Made by a program: the position numbers and the translations under genes. Under the pieces are notes generated by a model that did no database searches, was not told the DNA's origin, and was given only the letters and a program-made list of their open reading frames with translations. Positions 24,101-35,094 of a DNA stretch of 64,000 bases are shown here, piece after piece (position 1 is the first letter of the stretch; each line of letters opens with the position of its first letter). This DNA comes from Antitrichia curtipendula. Taxonomy: Eukaryota; Streptophyta; Bryopsida; Hypnales; Leucodontaceae. The stretch lies in assembly GCA_951230915.1 (NCBI GenBank), contig OX579635.1, forward strand, positions 12,214,001-12,278,000, given 5' to 3'.

Positions 24101-24960
24101 CCCCTGAAGATCAAACATTGTTTTTTGACAATATAGCAATTTTGGCCAGCTCACTATGAATGGAATTTTTATTTTATTTCTTTGAAATTTTCACACAAGA
24201 TGTGCCTAAGGAGTAGCTTTAAGGTCCAACAATTTTCATAACTTTTGACTATGTGGTTAAAAAGTTATTGCATGATATGTCATTTTCATTGGTTAGCAGG
24301 TAGCCCGGGCAACTGAAAAAACTTCTTTAAAAATCACTTTTTTTATAAAAAAAAATATGGAATTGGTTCTCTAGATTTATATATATATATATATGGGAAG
24401 CTTTTAATCATTCCATTTTGGGATTAATGAAATGAAAGTTTTGAGGAGTCTTAGTTTGAGGGTAGTTTGGAATCTCTACTTTAAGATAAACTTTAAAGTC
24501 CTTTATTTAACTCAATTTTCAATATTTTTGAAAGAACCCAAAAACATTGGGTGCAGATTGTTTATTACAACATTACAACTGTTAGAATTGGCATTTTTAA
24601 TTCCATATTTAAATTCTTAACAATTTAGTATTTTGAACATTCTAAAATTTTGTCAAGCATGTATCCAACTTGCCTTGAAGAATGAATCCAAAAAATAACC
24701 ACTATTTTGGACATTTTTTAATTAAAGGTGACCTTGTGAAGTGCAGCTGTCGGGATTTTTGTCAATTCAAACGCTATTATCTTGCAGTCCACACGGTGAA
24801 AATTTCTGAAATTTTTTCCACAACTTCTCAAACTAGTTTAATACAAGATCCTACAGTTATATTTTTCTAAAACTATTCTTTTTCTAAACTTTGGTACTTG
24901 TATTAGAAATAGCAGTTTTGGAGCAGTTTTGGTGAAAACATAGTGTCCGGCTGTCAGGGG
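24101..24960. mobile_element. group P element, inverted copy
   Basis: TTAA at 24097-24100 and 24961-24964 bracket 860 bp with ends CCCCTGA and TCAGGGG. It matches the reverse complement of 21298-22231 along most of its length, including CTATGAATGGAA, a GTGAAAACATAGT near the right end and the TATATATA-containing centre. Confidence 0.8.
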
Positions 24961-24964
24961 TTAA

Positions 24965-25200
24965 TTTGAAAAGGTTAAACTTTTTGAAATATTTTTTTAA
25001 AGAATTTTTTTGAAAGACTGATAGAATTGGCATCTAATTCAAGTGGTTTCATATTTTTCGGAGCTTTTTTAGAATTAGATAAGAATTCTTGAAGTTGAAA
25101 CACAGTGATCATTAAAAACATCCATTGTTTGTACATCATTGGTGCACTGAAAAGCAAAATGTACCTTTGCATTAACTTAGAGGATGCTTTTAGAGCCCGA
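24965..25200. repeat. relic of the group T element seen at 10.8 kb
   Basis: Ordered similarity to the interior of 10815-11117 includes GGCATCTAATTCAAGT against GATATCTAATCCAAGT-type text, TTGAAGTTGAAA and GCTTTTAGAGCC. The ends are degraded. Confidence 0.55.
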
Positions 25201-25464
25201 TTGCTTTATGAACCTACTACCTTACTACCAATATCTTTACCAGTATCTTTGAATCTCTTTGCTGTAGTAACTTAAGTGCCCCTCTGCACAATATTTAAGT
25301 TACATGATGACGCACCTTATGCATCATGTATTTCAGGATACGCACTGAGTAGAGGCACATGGCAGCTCCTCAAAGGCAATGATCTGATTCTTGTGAGATG
25401 GAGTTATTTTACTTGTTTGCACTACTTTTGGTGATTGTTGCCAATACAAAGCATGTAATATAAC
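25201..25464. other. short gene-free stretch
   Basis: No gene is seen. Confidence 0.35.
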
Positions 25465-25466
25465 TA

Positions 25467-25745
25467 AGGTAGGTACACCTAAAACCGCCACTCTTTGCTA
25501 CAGAGCCTAGTTATTATTATTATTATTAGACTGGTCAAATTTTCATATGTTCTTGTAAGCAAGTGGAAAGAGGTTCCAACGCACAAAGAGAACATGGCAT
25601 TTGGATATTGTATGCAAAAGTTATTAAGGAACAAAGTTTGGTTCTAAGAGCGTTTCTTCCACATAGGTACATAATTGATTTTGGAGATGTACACATAGTA
25701 TAGATGGCGGTTTAAGGTCAGTGGCACATTTGGATGTACCTACCT
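25467..25745. mobile_element. group T element
   Basis: The left end TA|AGGTAGGTACACC and right end GGATGTACCTACCT|TA are inverted repeats extending inward (CCGCCACT against AGTGGCAC-type text). It is 279 bp with TA on both sides and an ATT microsatellite near 25.51 kb. No coding sequence. Confidence 0.75.
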
Positions 25746-26321
25746 TACATCCACAATTGTCCAAGTGAGAATTAATTTGAGTATGTTTGGTACGATTAAT
25801 CCTTGAAGGACGTTGAGGCCCAAAAGTAGATGATGGATGACTTCATTGTTCACTGTAAGTTGGAAATAAAGAATGCACCTATTCGCCCAATAATAGGAGA
25901 AGTCTTAGTGACTACCTTTGTCGTGGGAAGCCGCATCTTACAAGAGTTAAACTATTTTAGAGCATCTTGCTATGAAATCGGCTTTCTGGACGGTAATCAT
26001 GGATACCTTTTCAAGTGTCGTGTGAAACTTGTGTCAATAAATTGGACCTTCCCTTTTTTTAGCATGAGGAGTCTTTTTTTAATGTAGAAAATTTTCCTCT
26101 TTTATTTTTTTAATAATGTGGATAAGTCTTGGGGAGATCACTATCAATTTTTTTTTAAACTGTGAGTTAAAAGATAGTGTACATTTAATTCAAAAGGGGG
26201 AGGTTTTATATAATATGCAGGGCTATTATAGGGTTCATGGAATGCTACATACATAATTTAGGCTATGTGAAAAATTTATGCAGTATATTTAATTTTATTA
26301 ATAAAATAGTCTTAACATATA
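25746..26321. other. repeat-derived gene-free stretch
   Basis: An 85-codon open frame at 25830-26087 shares text with the repeat at 44.99-45.10 kb (TTAATCCT, GATGACTT, GAATGCACCTA), so I read it as repeat rather than gene. Confidence 0.4.
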
Positions 26322-26603
26322 AAGTAACTACACCTAAAATCGCACAAATAAACAATTCAACATGGTTTCCATTATTATATTGGAATTTATTTGTGGAATT
26401 CACTTTGTAGTGAATAAGGGATTCTAGATTCTTTTAGAATGCATTTTTTTGACATCGTATGAATAGACTATGAATTTTCAAAGTGCTTAAAATAGGTGTT
26501 CCTAAAAGCAATCATAGACTTTCATGAACAGTGGGAGTACATTTTAGACAAGAATCTACAGTGTGCAATTTTAGGTAGTATGCACTTTTAGATGTAGTTA
26601 CTT
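26322..26603. mobile_element. group T element abutting a group P element
   Basis: The left end AAGTAACTACACCTAAAA and right end TTTTAGATGTAGTTACTT are inverted repeats, with TA on each side. The ACACCTAAAA block is shared with 25467-25745. The right edge overlaps the TTAA that starts the next element. Confidence 0.75.
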
Positions 26604-26606
26604 TAA

Positions 26607-27466
26607 TCCCTAGAGGACCATCATGCGTTTTTTAGCAAAATAGAAAATTGACTAGAGATTTGCATACTTTAGGCTGAAATTTGAATAGAAGGTAGGGACA
26701 AGGAATATCTTTCATATGCACTAAATTTCATGATGTTTGGAAATATGAGTCAAAAGTTATTGCCTAATATGTTACTTTTAGGCAAGCTAGGCAATCTAAG
26801 CAGATTAGAAAAAATCACTTCTTTCAAAAACAAAAATTTGAAATTGATTTTCTAGAGTTATATATACGTAAAAACCTCTGAATCATTCCATTTTAATCAA
26901 TGAGCCAAAAGTTACAAGGAGTTTTAATTAGCGGGCAATTATGGATTCTATACTCTACAATAAACTTTGAAGTCCTTTATCTTACTCAATTTTTAATATT
27001 TTTTGAGAAAAAAAAATCATTGGATGCAAATTGTTTTTTACAACATTGCAACCATTGGGATTGGCATTTTTTAGTTCCATAACTAAATTCTTAACAATTT
27101 TGTATTTTGAATCATTATCTACTTCTTTCTACTTACTATTTTTTTCCTACATGTTGTACAATTCCAAATGATGTGAAAAATTTTCAAGCATGTATACAAC
27201 TTGTCTAGAAAAAGTGAGCTTGTGAAGTGCGGCTACAATGTTTTTTCATAAGGCCCAAAAAATGATTTAAGTGAAATTGAGTGCTTATATCTTGCAATCC
27301 ACGTGGAAATTTCTGAATGTTTTACCACATATTCTCAAGTCATCATACTATAAGATCCTATAGTTACATGTGTAAAAAAAGTTTTTTTTCAAAAATTTGG
27401 TACTTGTACTAGAAATGGCCTTTTTTGAACGTTTTCAATGAAAATATAGTCAAGGAACTTTAGGGG
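26607..27466. mobile_element. group P element, inverted copy
   Basis: TTAA at 26603-26606 and 27467-27470 bracket 860 bp with ends TCCCTAGAGGACC and ACTTTAGGGG. The body matches the reverse complement of 21298-22231 (AAAGTTA, ACTTGTACTAGAAATGGC, CATGTATACAACTTG). Confidence 0.8.
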
Positions 27467-27655
27467 TTAAGGGCCATGTAAACTTTTCATAGTATAGTGG
27501 ATATAGATGTGGACAGATAGTAAAGATGATAAAATGAACACAATCAAGAAAATCTATGATGAAGGGTGGTTGATTGAAATTGTGACATGATACTAGTAGT
27601 GCATATATATAAAATGTAAGACATGGACTACAAGTGGTCACATTGTACAATACAA

Positions 27656-28404
27656 ATATGGGTGAATGCAAGAAAGACCAAACAAAAAGCGTAGCGCTGG
27701 CAATAGTACTCACAATACTCAATTTTTTTCCCGGAGTAACTTAAAAATTAGAAAAAAAATTAATTAATTTAAAAAAATAAGTTTTGTATTTCACATCTTT
27801 AAGTAGAAGGTACCCTATGAAGGAAAAGTATAGGAAATTTTTTAAGTAGGGTTTAGGGTTTAGGGCAAAATCTCATGAAAATAGGTACTTTGACGTTTTA
27901 ATTTCTAGAAAATAGGAAAAAAAAATTTCAAATAAACTAAAAATTGGCCATTTGGGAAGACTTCATTTTAAAGATATTTTACCAAAAAAATCATCTTAAA
28001 ACCATTTTGAATATTTAGAACTGCACGCGCAAAAGAGCCCTGTTTGTCTGAATGTAGAGGACATAAAATAATATTTTTTTAAATTTTGTTTGGTAGTAAC
28101 ATGCCTCTCTAGTATAGGTATAGACCACAAAAATTCCAGCTCCATATCATTAATTTTGGGGGTTCTCCAGTACTAAAAAACCCTAAATTGCAAAGTGTGA
28201 CAAATTAGCTAAAATAAAATTTAAGTATAAAATGATTTTTGAAAATTTCTGAAAAATAAAATTTCTAATTAATGTCCAGTTTTTGATCTTCCAAAAAAAA
28301 TTCAAGTACATTGGCTGTAATCTGCAAAAGTTATGGCTGAAGACAACTCAAGCACATCAAGTGTGAAAAAAAATAGTACTGGTCTTTCTTGCATTCACCC
28401 ATAT
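27656..28404. mobile_element. 749-bp element with perfect 25-bp terminal inverted repeats
   Basis: The left end starts ATATGGGTGAATGCAAG and the right end finishes CTTGCATTCACCCATAT, perfectly complementary over 25 bases ending in GACCA. The interior is AT-rich and non-coding, with a short telomere-like run. The outer ATAT may be a target duplication. The superfamily is not assigned. Confidence 0.8.
27847..27866 (+). repeat. interstitial telomere-like repeat
   Basis: Nearly three units of TTTAGGG in a row lie inside the element at 27656-28404. Confidence 0.7.
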
Positions 28405-29896
28405 GGAGTTTTATCTTAGTAGATTCAATATATTGAAAACTATCATTATCAAAAGATAGAGTTTACAATCTATTTAACCGCAATCTTTGATGCCATATAA
28501 GTTAAACACATTCATATCGGATGGGATGGTCATAGGATAGTTTGAGTGGGGATTTTAAATTGTTTAATGATAAACTTGTTTTAAAAAAATGGCACTTGGT
28601 CAAAGGCACTTGAATTGAATTTATTGTTGTTGATTTCATGGTATATTCTCTACATCTATATAAATTATAGCCCTACTTTAATAAATGAGTTTACAAATAC
28701 CATAGGGGATTGGACATATGCCCCTTTTATTTTTTAATGTAAAAATACAATCATCTAAAAATATAACTATTAAAATAAATAACTCAGCCACATCAAATAT
28801 TGTCTTAACTCAAGTGTATACCTCAAATTACAAAGAGTTATCTCCTTAAGGAATAAGTCCATTTGAGGTTTGAATTTTCAGCTTTGCATTGCATCAATTT
28901 TTTTCCAAAAGTCACTAGAATAGAAGGAGGTCTACGCCTTTGCACTCCACTTGAAAATTTTGATATTGTCCCTATTTTTGGTCATGCACTAAGGATACTC
29001 TTAGTTTTGTCAATTATTGTTGTGAATTGATAAAAAGACTCTAATTTTTCTGGAATGTATTTTTTGGATGTTATATGAATAAACTATTTATTTTCACTGT
29101 GTTGATATAGACTTGCTTCTAACCTTACAACAATAGAAATGCTAATACTATAGCTTCCTTGTAGCTTGGGCAATATTTTGCCCAATAATGAATGAAAGTA
29201 CAAAAAAAGGGTTAGGTAACCTAACAAATAATTGATTGAAATTGTGGAGGGGGCTTATTTGCCATATTTTTGGAAATAGTTTAAGACAATTAGATAGAAA
29301 TTACAAAATGCATCAATTTGAGGGCTAATATAGTGGTTTTGAGGGCTTGCACATCATCAAACATTCATTTGTAAATTTTCCATCAAGGATAAATGGAAGC
29401 CACAACTAATTTTCTTCATTTGTGTTTGGGGGATCTTTGTGGAATTGATTATGAATTTTAAAGTCTCAATCACTCAAACTCTAAAAATATCTCCACCCTA
29501 ACATATTTATTGTTGGTACACTAAAAATGCAATATATACTTCTTTCACCATATGAATTATTTTAGAACCTTCTATCTAAAGTAGATCACAAGCTTGTTCC
29601 CAAAAGCAAGCCCTAGAAAAATCAAAGAAAAAATACATGCTTGTTGCACTCTCATCAAGATGTGAATATAAAAAATAGGCCACAATTTAAAAAAATCTAT
29701 CAATTCAACTTTGACCTCTTATAACTTTTGTATATAGTAATCAAATACCATTCTTAGATTTCATCCAACTTTAATTGTAATTTATCTTCATGTGATTGAA
29801 AATGAAAACTTCCCCAACACTCAATAATGCTTTTCACAGAAATTTGCTCGGTCGGTTTAAGGTGATCCTACCTCAATGTTATGTTGAAAAATGAGA
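28405..29896. other. gene-free AT-rich stretch
   Basis: I see no exon, RNA gene or clean terminal repeat. Confidence 0.4.
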
Positions 29897-30120
29897 TAAG
29901 GTGGAGGCACCTTAAAGCATCCCTGCACCCAATACCGTCAGTATCCATAAATGGAAGTCATTTCAGAAGTTGCATGTACGTAAGCTTAACAGCACTTATG
30001 ATTATTGACTAACACCATTAAGTCATGTAAGCATGACTCACATCTGCGTTTTAGAATGACACCCCTCTAAAGATACTGACGGCATTGGGTGCAAGGACGC
30101 TTTAAGGTGCCTCCACCTTA
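29897..30120. mobile_element. group T-like MITE in the EMC4 promoter region
   Basis: The left end TAAGGTGGAGGCACCTTAAA and right end TTTAAGGTGCCTCCACCTTA are inverted repeats that run about 48 bp inward (CACCCAAT..CGTCAGTATC). It ends about 330 bp upstream of the EMC4 ATG. TA, or the flanking AGA, may be the target duplication. Confidence 0.75.
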
Positions 30121-30446
30121 AGATTGTTTGGCCCAGGTAAGTTATAACCGCGCCTGCGACTGGTGTCGACAAATATGATCTCCATTGATAACCGTACTCG
30201 GAAGATACCCGCGAAAGTAAGTTTCCGGGTCTCTGACCCTCTCTGGCGATCCAAGCTCTGTGCTTGTTCTCCTGAGCTTGTTTGAATCGCCGACGGCAGG
30301 ATCGATCGAATTCGCGGAGTGGGTGTTTCGAATCTTTGCCGGTCAATTCGTCGATAAGTGTTTCTGGAATTAGTGTCCGAATTCGGGGTTTTTTGAGTGA
30401 CTTGTCTGCGGCGAGTTTTTTCTCTTTTGAATCTTCAGAAGAGGCG

Positions 30447-32708
30447 ATGGAGAGAGGAAGTGGGAAATTTGCGCGCAAGTGGGCCGTCGAGCTTCACGAC
30501 GCTTCAAACACGTCCTCATCCCGGGATCTTCCGCCGGATCCTCTCGGGTTCTCGCGTTCCACTGTTGATCCGGTTCGTGAAAATTATTTTTCAACTATTA
30601 GGGTTAGGTTTCCTATTCAAATTTGTCAAGCAATGAGGGTTATGGTAGGTGCTGGGGTATCGGGGTATTCAAAATATAATGCATTTGTGTATTTTTCAGG
30701 AAGAGACCACTTCTGGGAAGCAGAAGAAGGAGAATGAGGCTTCTTGGAAGCAGCAGGTACGGGTTTCCCGTTCAGCTTGGTGCTTTTTCATTTCTTGTTT
30801 TGCTTTCGCAAGTCGGGTGGTTGATCGCATTGGTTGCGATGAGGGAGGAGGAAGTAATGTGTTGGCTTGTTTTGGTATGCAGAAAGCTTGGGAGGCAGCA
30901 CAAGCTCCCGTGAAAAACTTGATGATGATGGGGTTTATGATGTGGATGGCTGGGAGCACCGTTCATCTGTTCAGTATTGGCATAACGTTCTCTGCGTTGT
31001 GGCAGCCAGTTAGCTCTCTTCAGAGCATTGGAAAAGGTACACTCTTCGACACAACATTGAATGGTATCTGCTTCTGCTAGTGACTTTGGTTCCAAAACCA
31101 TTCGAGGAATCGAGATGTTTCTGAGGATAGGGAGTGTTAGACTTAGTCATTATTACTGGAAATACATGAAGTTCGTGTAATGTTTGTCTAAATCAACGGG
31201 GTCCCTCTGGAACCTGTGTATAGGGCGTTTTGTCATGGAGTACATGGATTGTTTTGGCGACCACTTGTCGGCCTTTGAATCCAGAATGATAGCCTTAGTT
31301 CGGATTGTTTTCTGCAACTCGAGAACATGAAGTTGGAATCCCTAGCAATCGCGTCTCTACGGGGAAGGTAGAGTTTTGAGAGGATATAAAGTGAGGATTA
31401 CGAAGCCTGACACCCCTAATCGGGAATTAGTTACTCAAGGCCTTAGTGCAGGTAGTTACTTAATTTTATGCTGTAGTAGTGACCCTGTCTTGTTTGCTAT
31501 AAGAATTGTAGAGTCAGTAAAATTTCATTACTTGCTTAGGTGAATTGAACATATTCAAGGATTATTAGTGTTGACCGTCGTGGTTAAATTGAAGAACTTA
31601 AAATTGTATCTGGACACGATTCATGTAACGTCATTACTCCGTGACTATATAGGTTTTGATGTTTGAATTCCTCTTCATTTTGTCTTGACTATAAAAATTT
31701 GATCCATGTATTCCGTCTTTATGTCATATCTTGTAGACATTTTTCCTTTATTTTCTTAGATGTAGTACCAGTATGTATGCGTTAGTGCAACATCTCAGGC
31801 TGAGGGTATGCAATACCAAATTCAGGAGTCAAAGCCTGTTCTCAAGAGTGGGCAATGATACTGAATCGACAGATTGTGTTCAGTGTTTGAGCCTTTTCAG
31901 GATGCCAAAACCAATACGTTATTGCCAAAGGTTGCATTTGTTGCGCTAAACCTTGCAGCTATGGGACTTGGACTATGGAAGGTGAGGGTTCTTACTCTTT
32001 CTCCTCGTGTTTGTTGAAGTGATCACAAAAATTCTTTTTCTTAATGAACCTTTTCTGCAGAAGGTTTCTGTTTGTAGGAAAGGATTTCCATGTGCAGATA
32101 AGTTGTTACTTATTTGTTGAATAGAACATAGACTTCTAAATGACGGTTCTTTGATGACAGTTGAATACATTGGGACTATTACCTACTCATGCTTCGGATT
32201 GGTTATCTAATCTAGCGCCCCCTCAGGTACCCTCCTGATCTGGAACCATTTTCTCTAGCTCTGAATTAGCGTAGATCTAATGCATAATTGTACATCTAGA
32301 AGCATCTCTTTGAAACCATGCGTTGGCAGTTTTATGATCATTCAGTATTTATTTAATTTTGAAATGGTTACTGGTGCATAAGTTTTTGCTTACCGGGGTC
32401 TTTTTACAAGAGGCAAAGCCAATTTTGATTCAATCGGAATGATTGTGATAAAGCCACACCAGCAATGCCAAATACCTTGTTTAACTCTTTCGCCCGGTGT
32501 TTCAAATCTATTCCCTCCAGCGCCAAATTTGTCGTTTGGGAGTGAAAGAGTTAATCTGCAATATTTGAATTCTTTGATTGGTGTTCAATGACTCTCTTAT
32601 AACTTGGATTCTTCGAAAATCGCCTCGAATTCCTAATTGTTATGTTTAATTTTTTTGCATGTACAGTCGGTGGAGTTTTCAGGAGGTGGACCATCTCTGC
32701 TCTTGTAG
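30447..32708 (+). CDS. EMC4: ER membrane protein complex subunit 4
   Basis: There are six exons: 30447-30572, 30700-30756, 30883-31036, 31884-31981, 32161-32226 and 32667-32708. All junctions are GT-AG and the sum is 543 bases, 180 residues plus TAG. The N-terminus carries the family RKWAVEL and SSRDLPPDPLGFSR. Residues 62-112 hold KAWEAAQAPVKN followed by the membrane stretch LMMMGFMMWMAGSTVHLFSI. Residues 113-145 hold a second hydrophobic segment, and LNTLGLLPTHASDW closes the conserved part. Length and order match plant EMC4 (about 180 residues). EMC inserts terminal or weakly hydrophobic transmembrane helices into the ER membrane. The start is the first ATG in good context after a GC-rich leader. 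Intron 3 is the longest at 847 bases. The stop lies in a glycine- and leucine-rich tail shared with homologues. Confidence 0.96.
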
Positions 32709-32899
32709 CCTAGCTTTGCTGTTTCTGGTTTCAGTAAGTATTCTTAGTGTAGATTAAGTTCTTGAGAAATTGTACCTGGCCTTATTGTTTGAAATTCATA
32801 TGTCATGTGTCATCGCTTGGTCGTGTGATGGGTATCATGCAAGAGAACTGTTCTTCTACTTCTGAGTGGTAGAATGCTTTTCAAATCAAAGCATGCATT

Positions 32900-33215
32900 A
32901 GATGGTTTTTGGGGGGTCTGGAGGGCCGTTTCGGGCCTGTTCCCGGTGCTGTTCCCCCGGTAGCAAAAGAACGGCCGCTGTCAGAAAAAAAAAAATTTAA
33001 AAAAAAAAAAAAAAAAAATTTCTTAAAACCTTAAAATGGAAAAACAAGATGAACAAATTATTTTTTATTTTTTTTTGAAAAAAAATATTTTCTTTGTATA
33101 ACGTGGCAGTCGCTGTGCCATGTCACGCAGCTGCTGCGACGCAGTTCGAGACAGTTTTGGAGTCTGGGGAACCCTGGGGAACTCACAGCCCTCCACAGGG
33201 GCTGAAAAACATGTA
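32900..33215. mobile_element. degenerate inverted-repeat element with GC-rich ends
   Basis: The left side (TCTGGAGGGCC, GGGCCTGTTCCC) pairs loosely with the right side (GGGGAACTC, GCCCTCCA), with poly-A and poly-T tracts in the middle. It is the uninterrupted relative of 22670-23250 in reverse orientation. Confidence 0.6.
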
Positions 33216-34379
33216 ATGGAAGTCTTTGTTATTGACTTCGTTAATGACCTTTATTTGTTCTGCCTTTAAGTTGTTGAGGTGTGCACTGTTGTTTTGGGAC
33301 CTTTTGACAACTGTGCCAATTTGGTCATTGAGAAGTGCCCCATTCTTGGTTGAGGATGACTTGTGGTTGGAAAATGTCCTTCAGGTTTTGGATTTGAAAG
33401 TACTTACTGCTCAAAACACTTACGTATACTGTAGAAGGATGCGTAACTTAGTCTAGTCCCGTGCTTGTGACAATCTCTTGTGTGATCATTTTGGGAAAGA
33501 TTTCTTTATAATGAGCTGTGGAATTTATCTGGGAATGTCATAATTCTAATAGTAATAAATCTTTGTGTCCTCAAGCGTTTCATATAAATTGTAAATTATC
33601 TGCTGAGATCCTCAAAACTGTTTCCGGACTGAGTCAGTGTCGGAGTTATTTATTCGAACTGTACGAAGCTTCATCAAGCGGTTTGGTGGTCCGTATGATA
33701 TTTCCTTGTCAAATGACCTTTTTGAGCTGGATGATCGGGTCATGTGCATGAACCAAGAATGTGACTTCTAGTGGATTAGGTTGCAATGGTATTTATTACT
33801 TTATGGGCTCCAAGACAGTGCAGGACTGAAGTCTGGCCAACTATATTCTATGCAAAATATGCCTATCATGGGTATAAAATAGCCTTTCTTTTCGTGTGGT
33901 AGTCTTGTGGTTGATTCTACCTTTGCGCCTTTCTCATGACAAACATTGGACATTGGACATGAGGTGTATTTTGGATGATTGAATCGTGACCAAGTGGAAC
34001 CCAACTTAACTTATTTATTGAAGTCAGGACCAGCACTCCCAGAATACTTGTTGTGGAATTTTCTGGAAAGCTATTCCCATGCCTGATACTGTAGGGGGCT
34101 GTTTCTGCAAAATTAACTTGCATTGATAAAAAAACGCAAGATAAATTTGTGTAAAATGGTGGAGTTTTGTCTATTTTTTTTGCTTGTGGTAAAAGGCAAC
34201 TTCTAACAATTATTCAAATTTTGTACAACACATATGACTGTCCATTGTTAATCTTCGTCAAGTGAATCGGCTAGAAATGCTAAGTGATGGCAAAATTTGT
34301 TGAAATATTGTGATTTGGGGGGGGAGCCATGGACTAGTGTGTTTTGGATCATCTTCAATGCTCATTTGTTTCAAAGTGT
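33216..34379. other. gene-free stretch downstream of EMC4
   Basis: Several open frames of 66-80 codons occur on both strands, without family signals. Confidence 0.4.
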
Positions 34380-34870
34380 ATGTTGAGAAATATGTGTTTC
34401 ACCACAATGTCATACATGAATTCAAACACAAACTGAAAATGACAGAAGCATTAACTCTGAAGCCAAAAGTATAATTTGAAACAAAATCTGACCTCAAACA
34501 TAAACTGAAGCATAAACTCACCTGAAACTGAAACGTTAGACATTAACTCATCTGAAACTCAAACATAAACTCAACTAAAGCCAAAAGCCAAAAGCAAAGC
34601 CAAAGAGAACAGAACTCAAACATAAACTCAGAACAATGAACTCAAGCATTTGGAACTTGAACTTGAACTCAGAAACAAGACACAAAAGCTGGAACAATGA
34701 AGACATAACTGAAACGGAAACTCAAAGCAAGTCACAAAAACTCAAAACAAATCCCACATACATTCAAAAACATTCACTAACTAGGGAATTGAACTCCACT
34801 TGCATTAAGCAAGAGTGCCCAATTGTAGTATTAGTGACTTGCACACCACAAAACATACAAACTATGTTAA
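34380..34870. repeat. degenerate minisatellite-like tract
   Basis: Variants of AAACTCAAACATAAACTC and CTGAAACTGAAAC are repeated irregularly. A, C and T predominate on the plus strand with very little G. Confidence 0.65.
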
Positions 34871-35094
34871 AAGCATAAGTTAGAAAATCCAAGAATATGA
34901 AGTCGTAGATGGCTCTCAAAACTTAGTGATGCTCGTTGTCTCGCACTCCATCTTCCATGAATGTGCATTGCAAATCATGCCCCACCACAAATCTTCAACA
35001 TCAAGGAAAATCAACTATCTTGAAGTCCAAAGCTAGCAAAATCTCAAGAAAACTAGGGATTTTAAAGAGGGAGCATACTAAAAACAGGCAGGGA

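Noticed and set aside
25830..26087. 85-codon plus-strand ORF
   Set aside because: Much of it is shared with a dispersed repeat at 45 kb, so it is repeat-derived.
30038..30478. 146-codon minus-strand ORF over the EMC4 leader
   Set aside because: It starts opposite EMC4 exon 1 and runs into the MITE; it is best explained as antisense of a GC-rich first exon.
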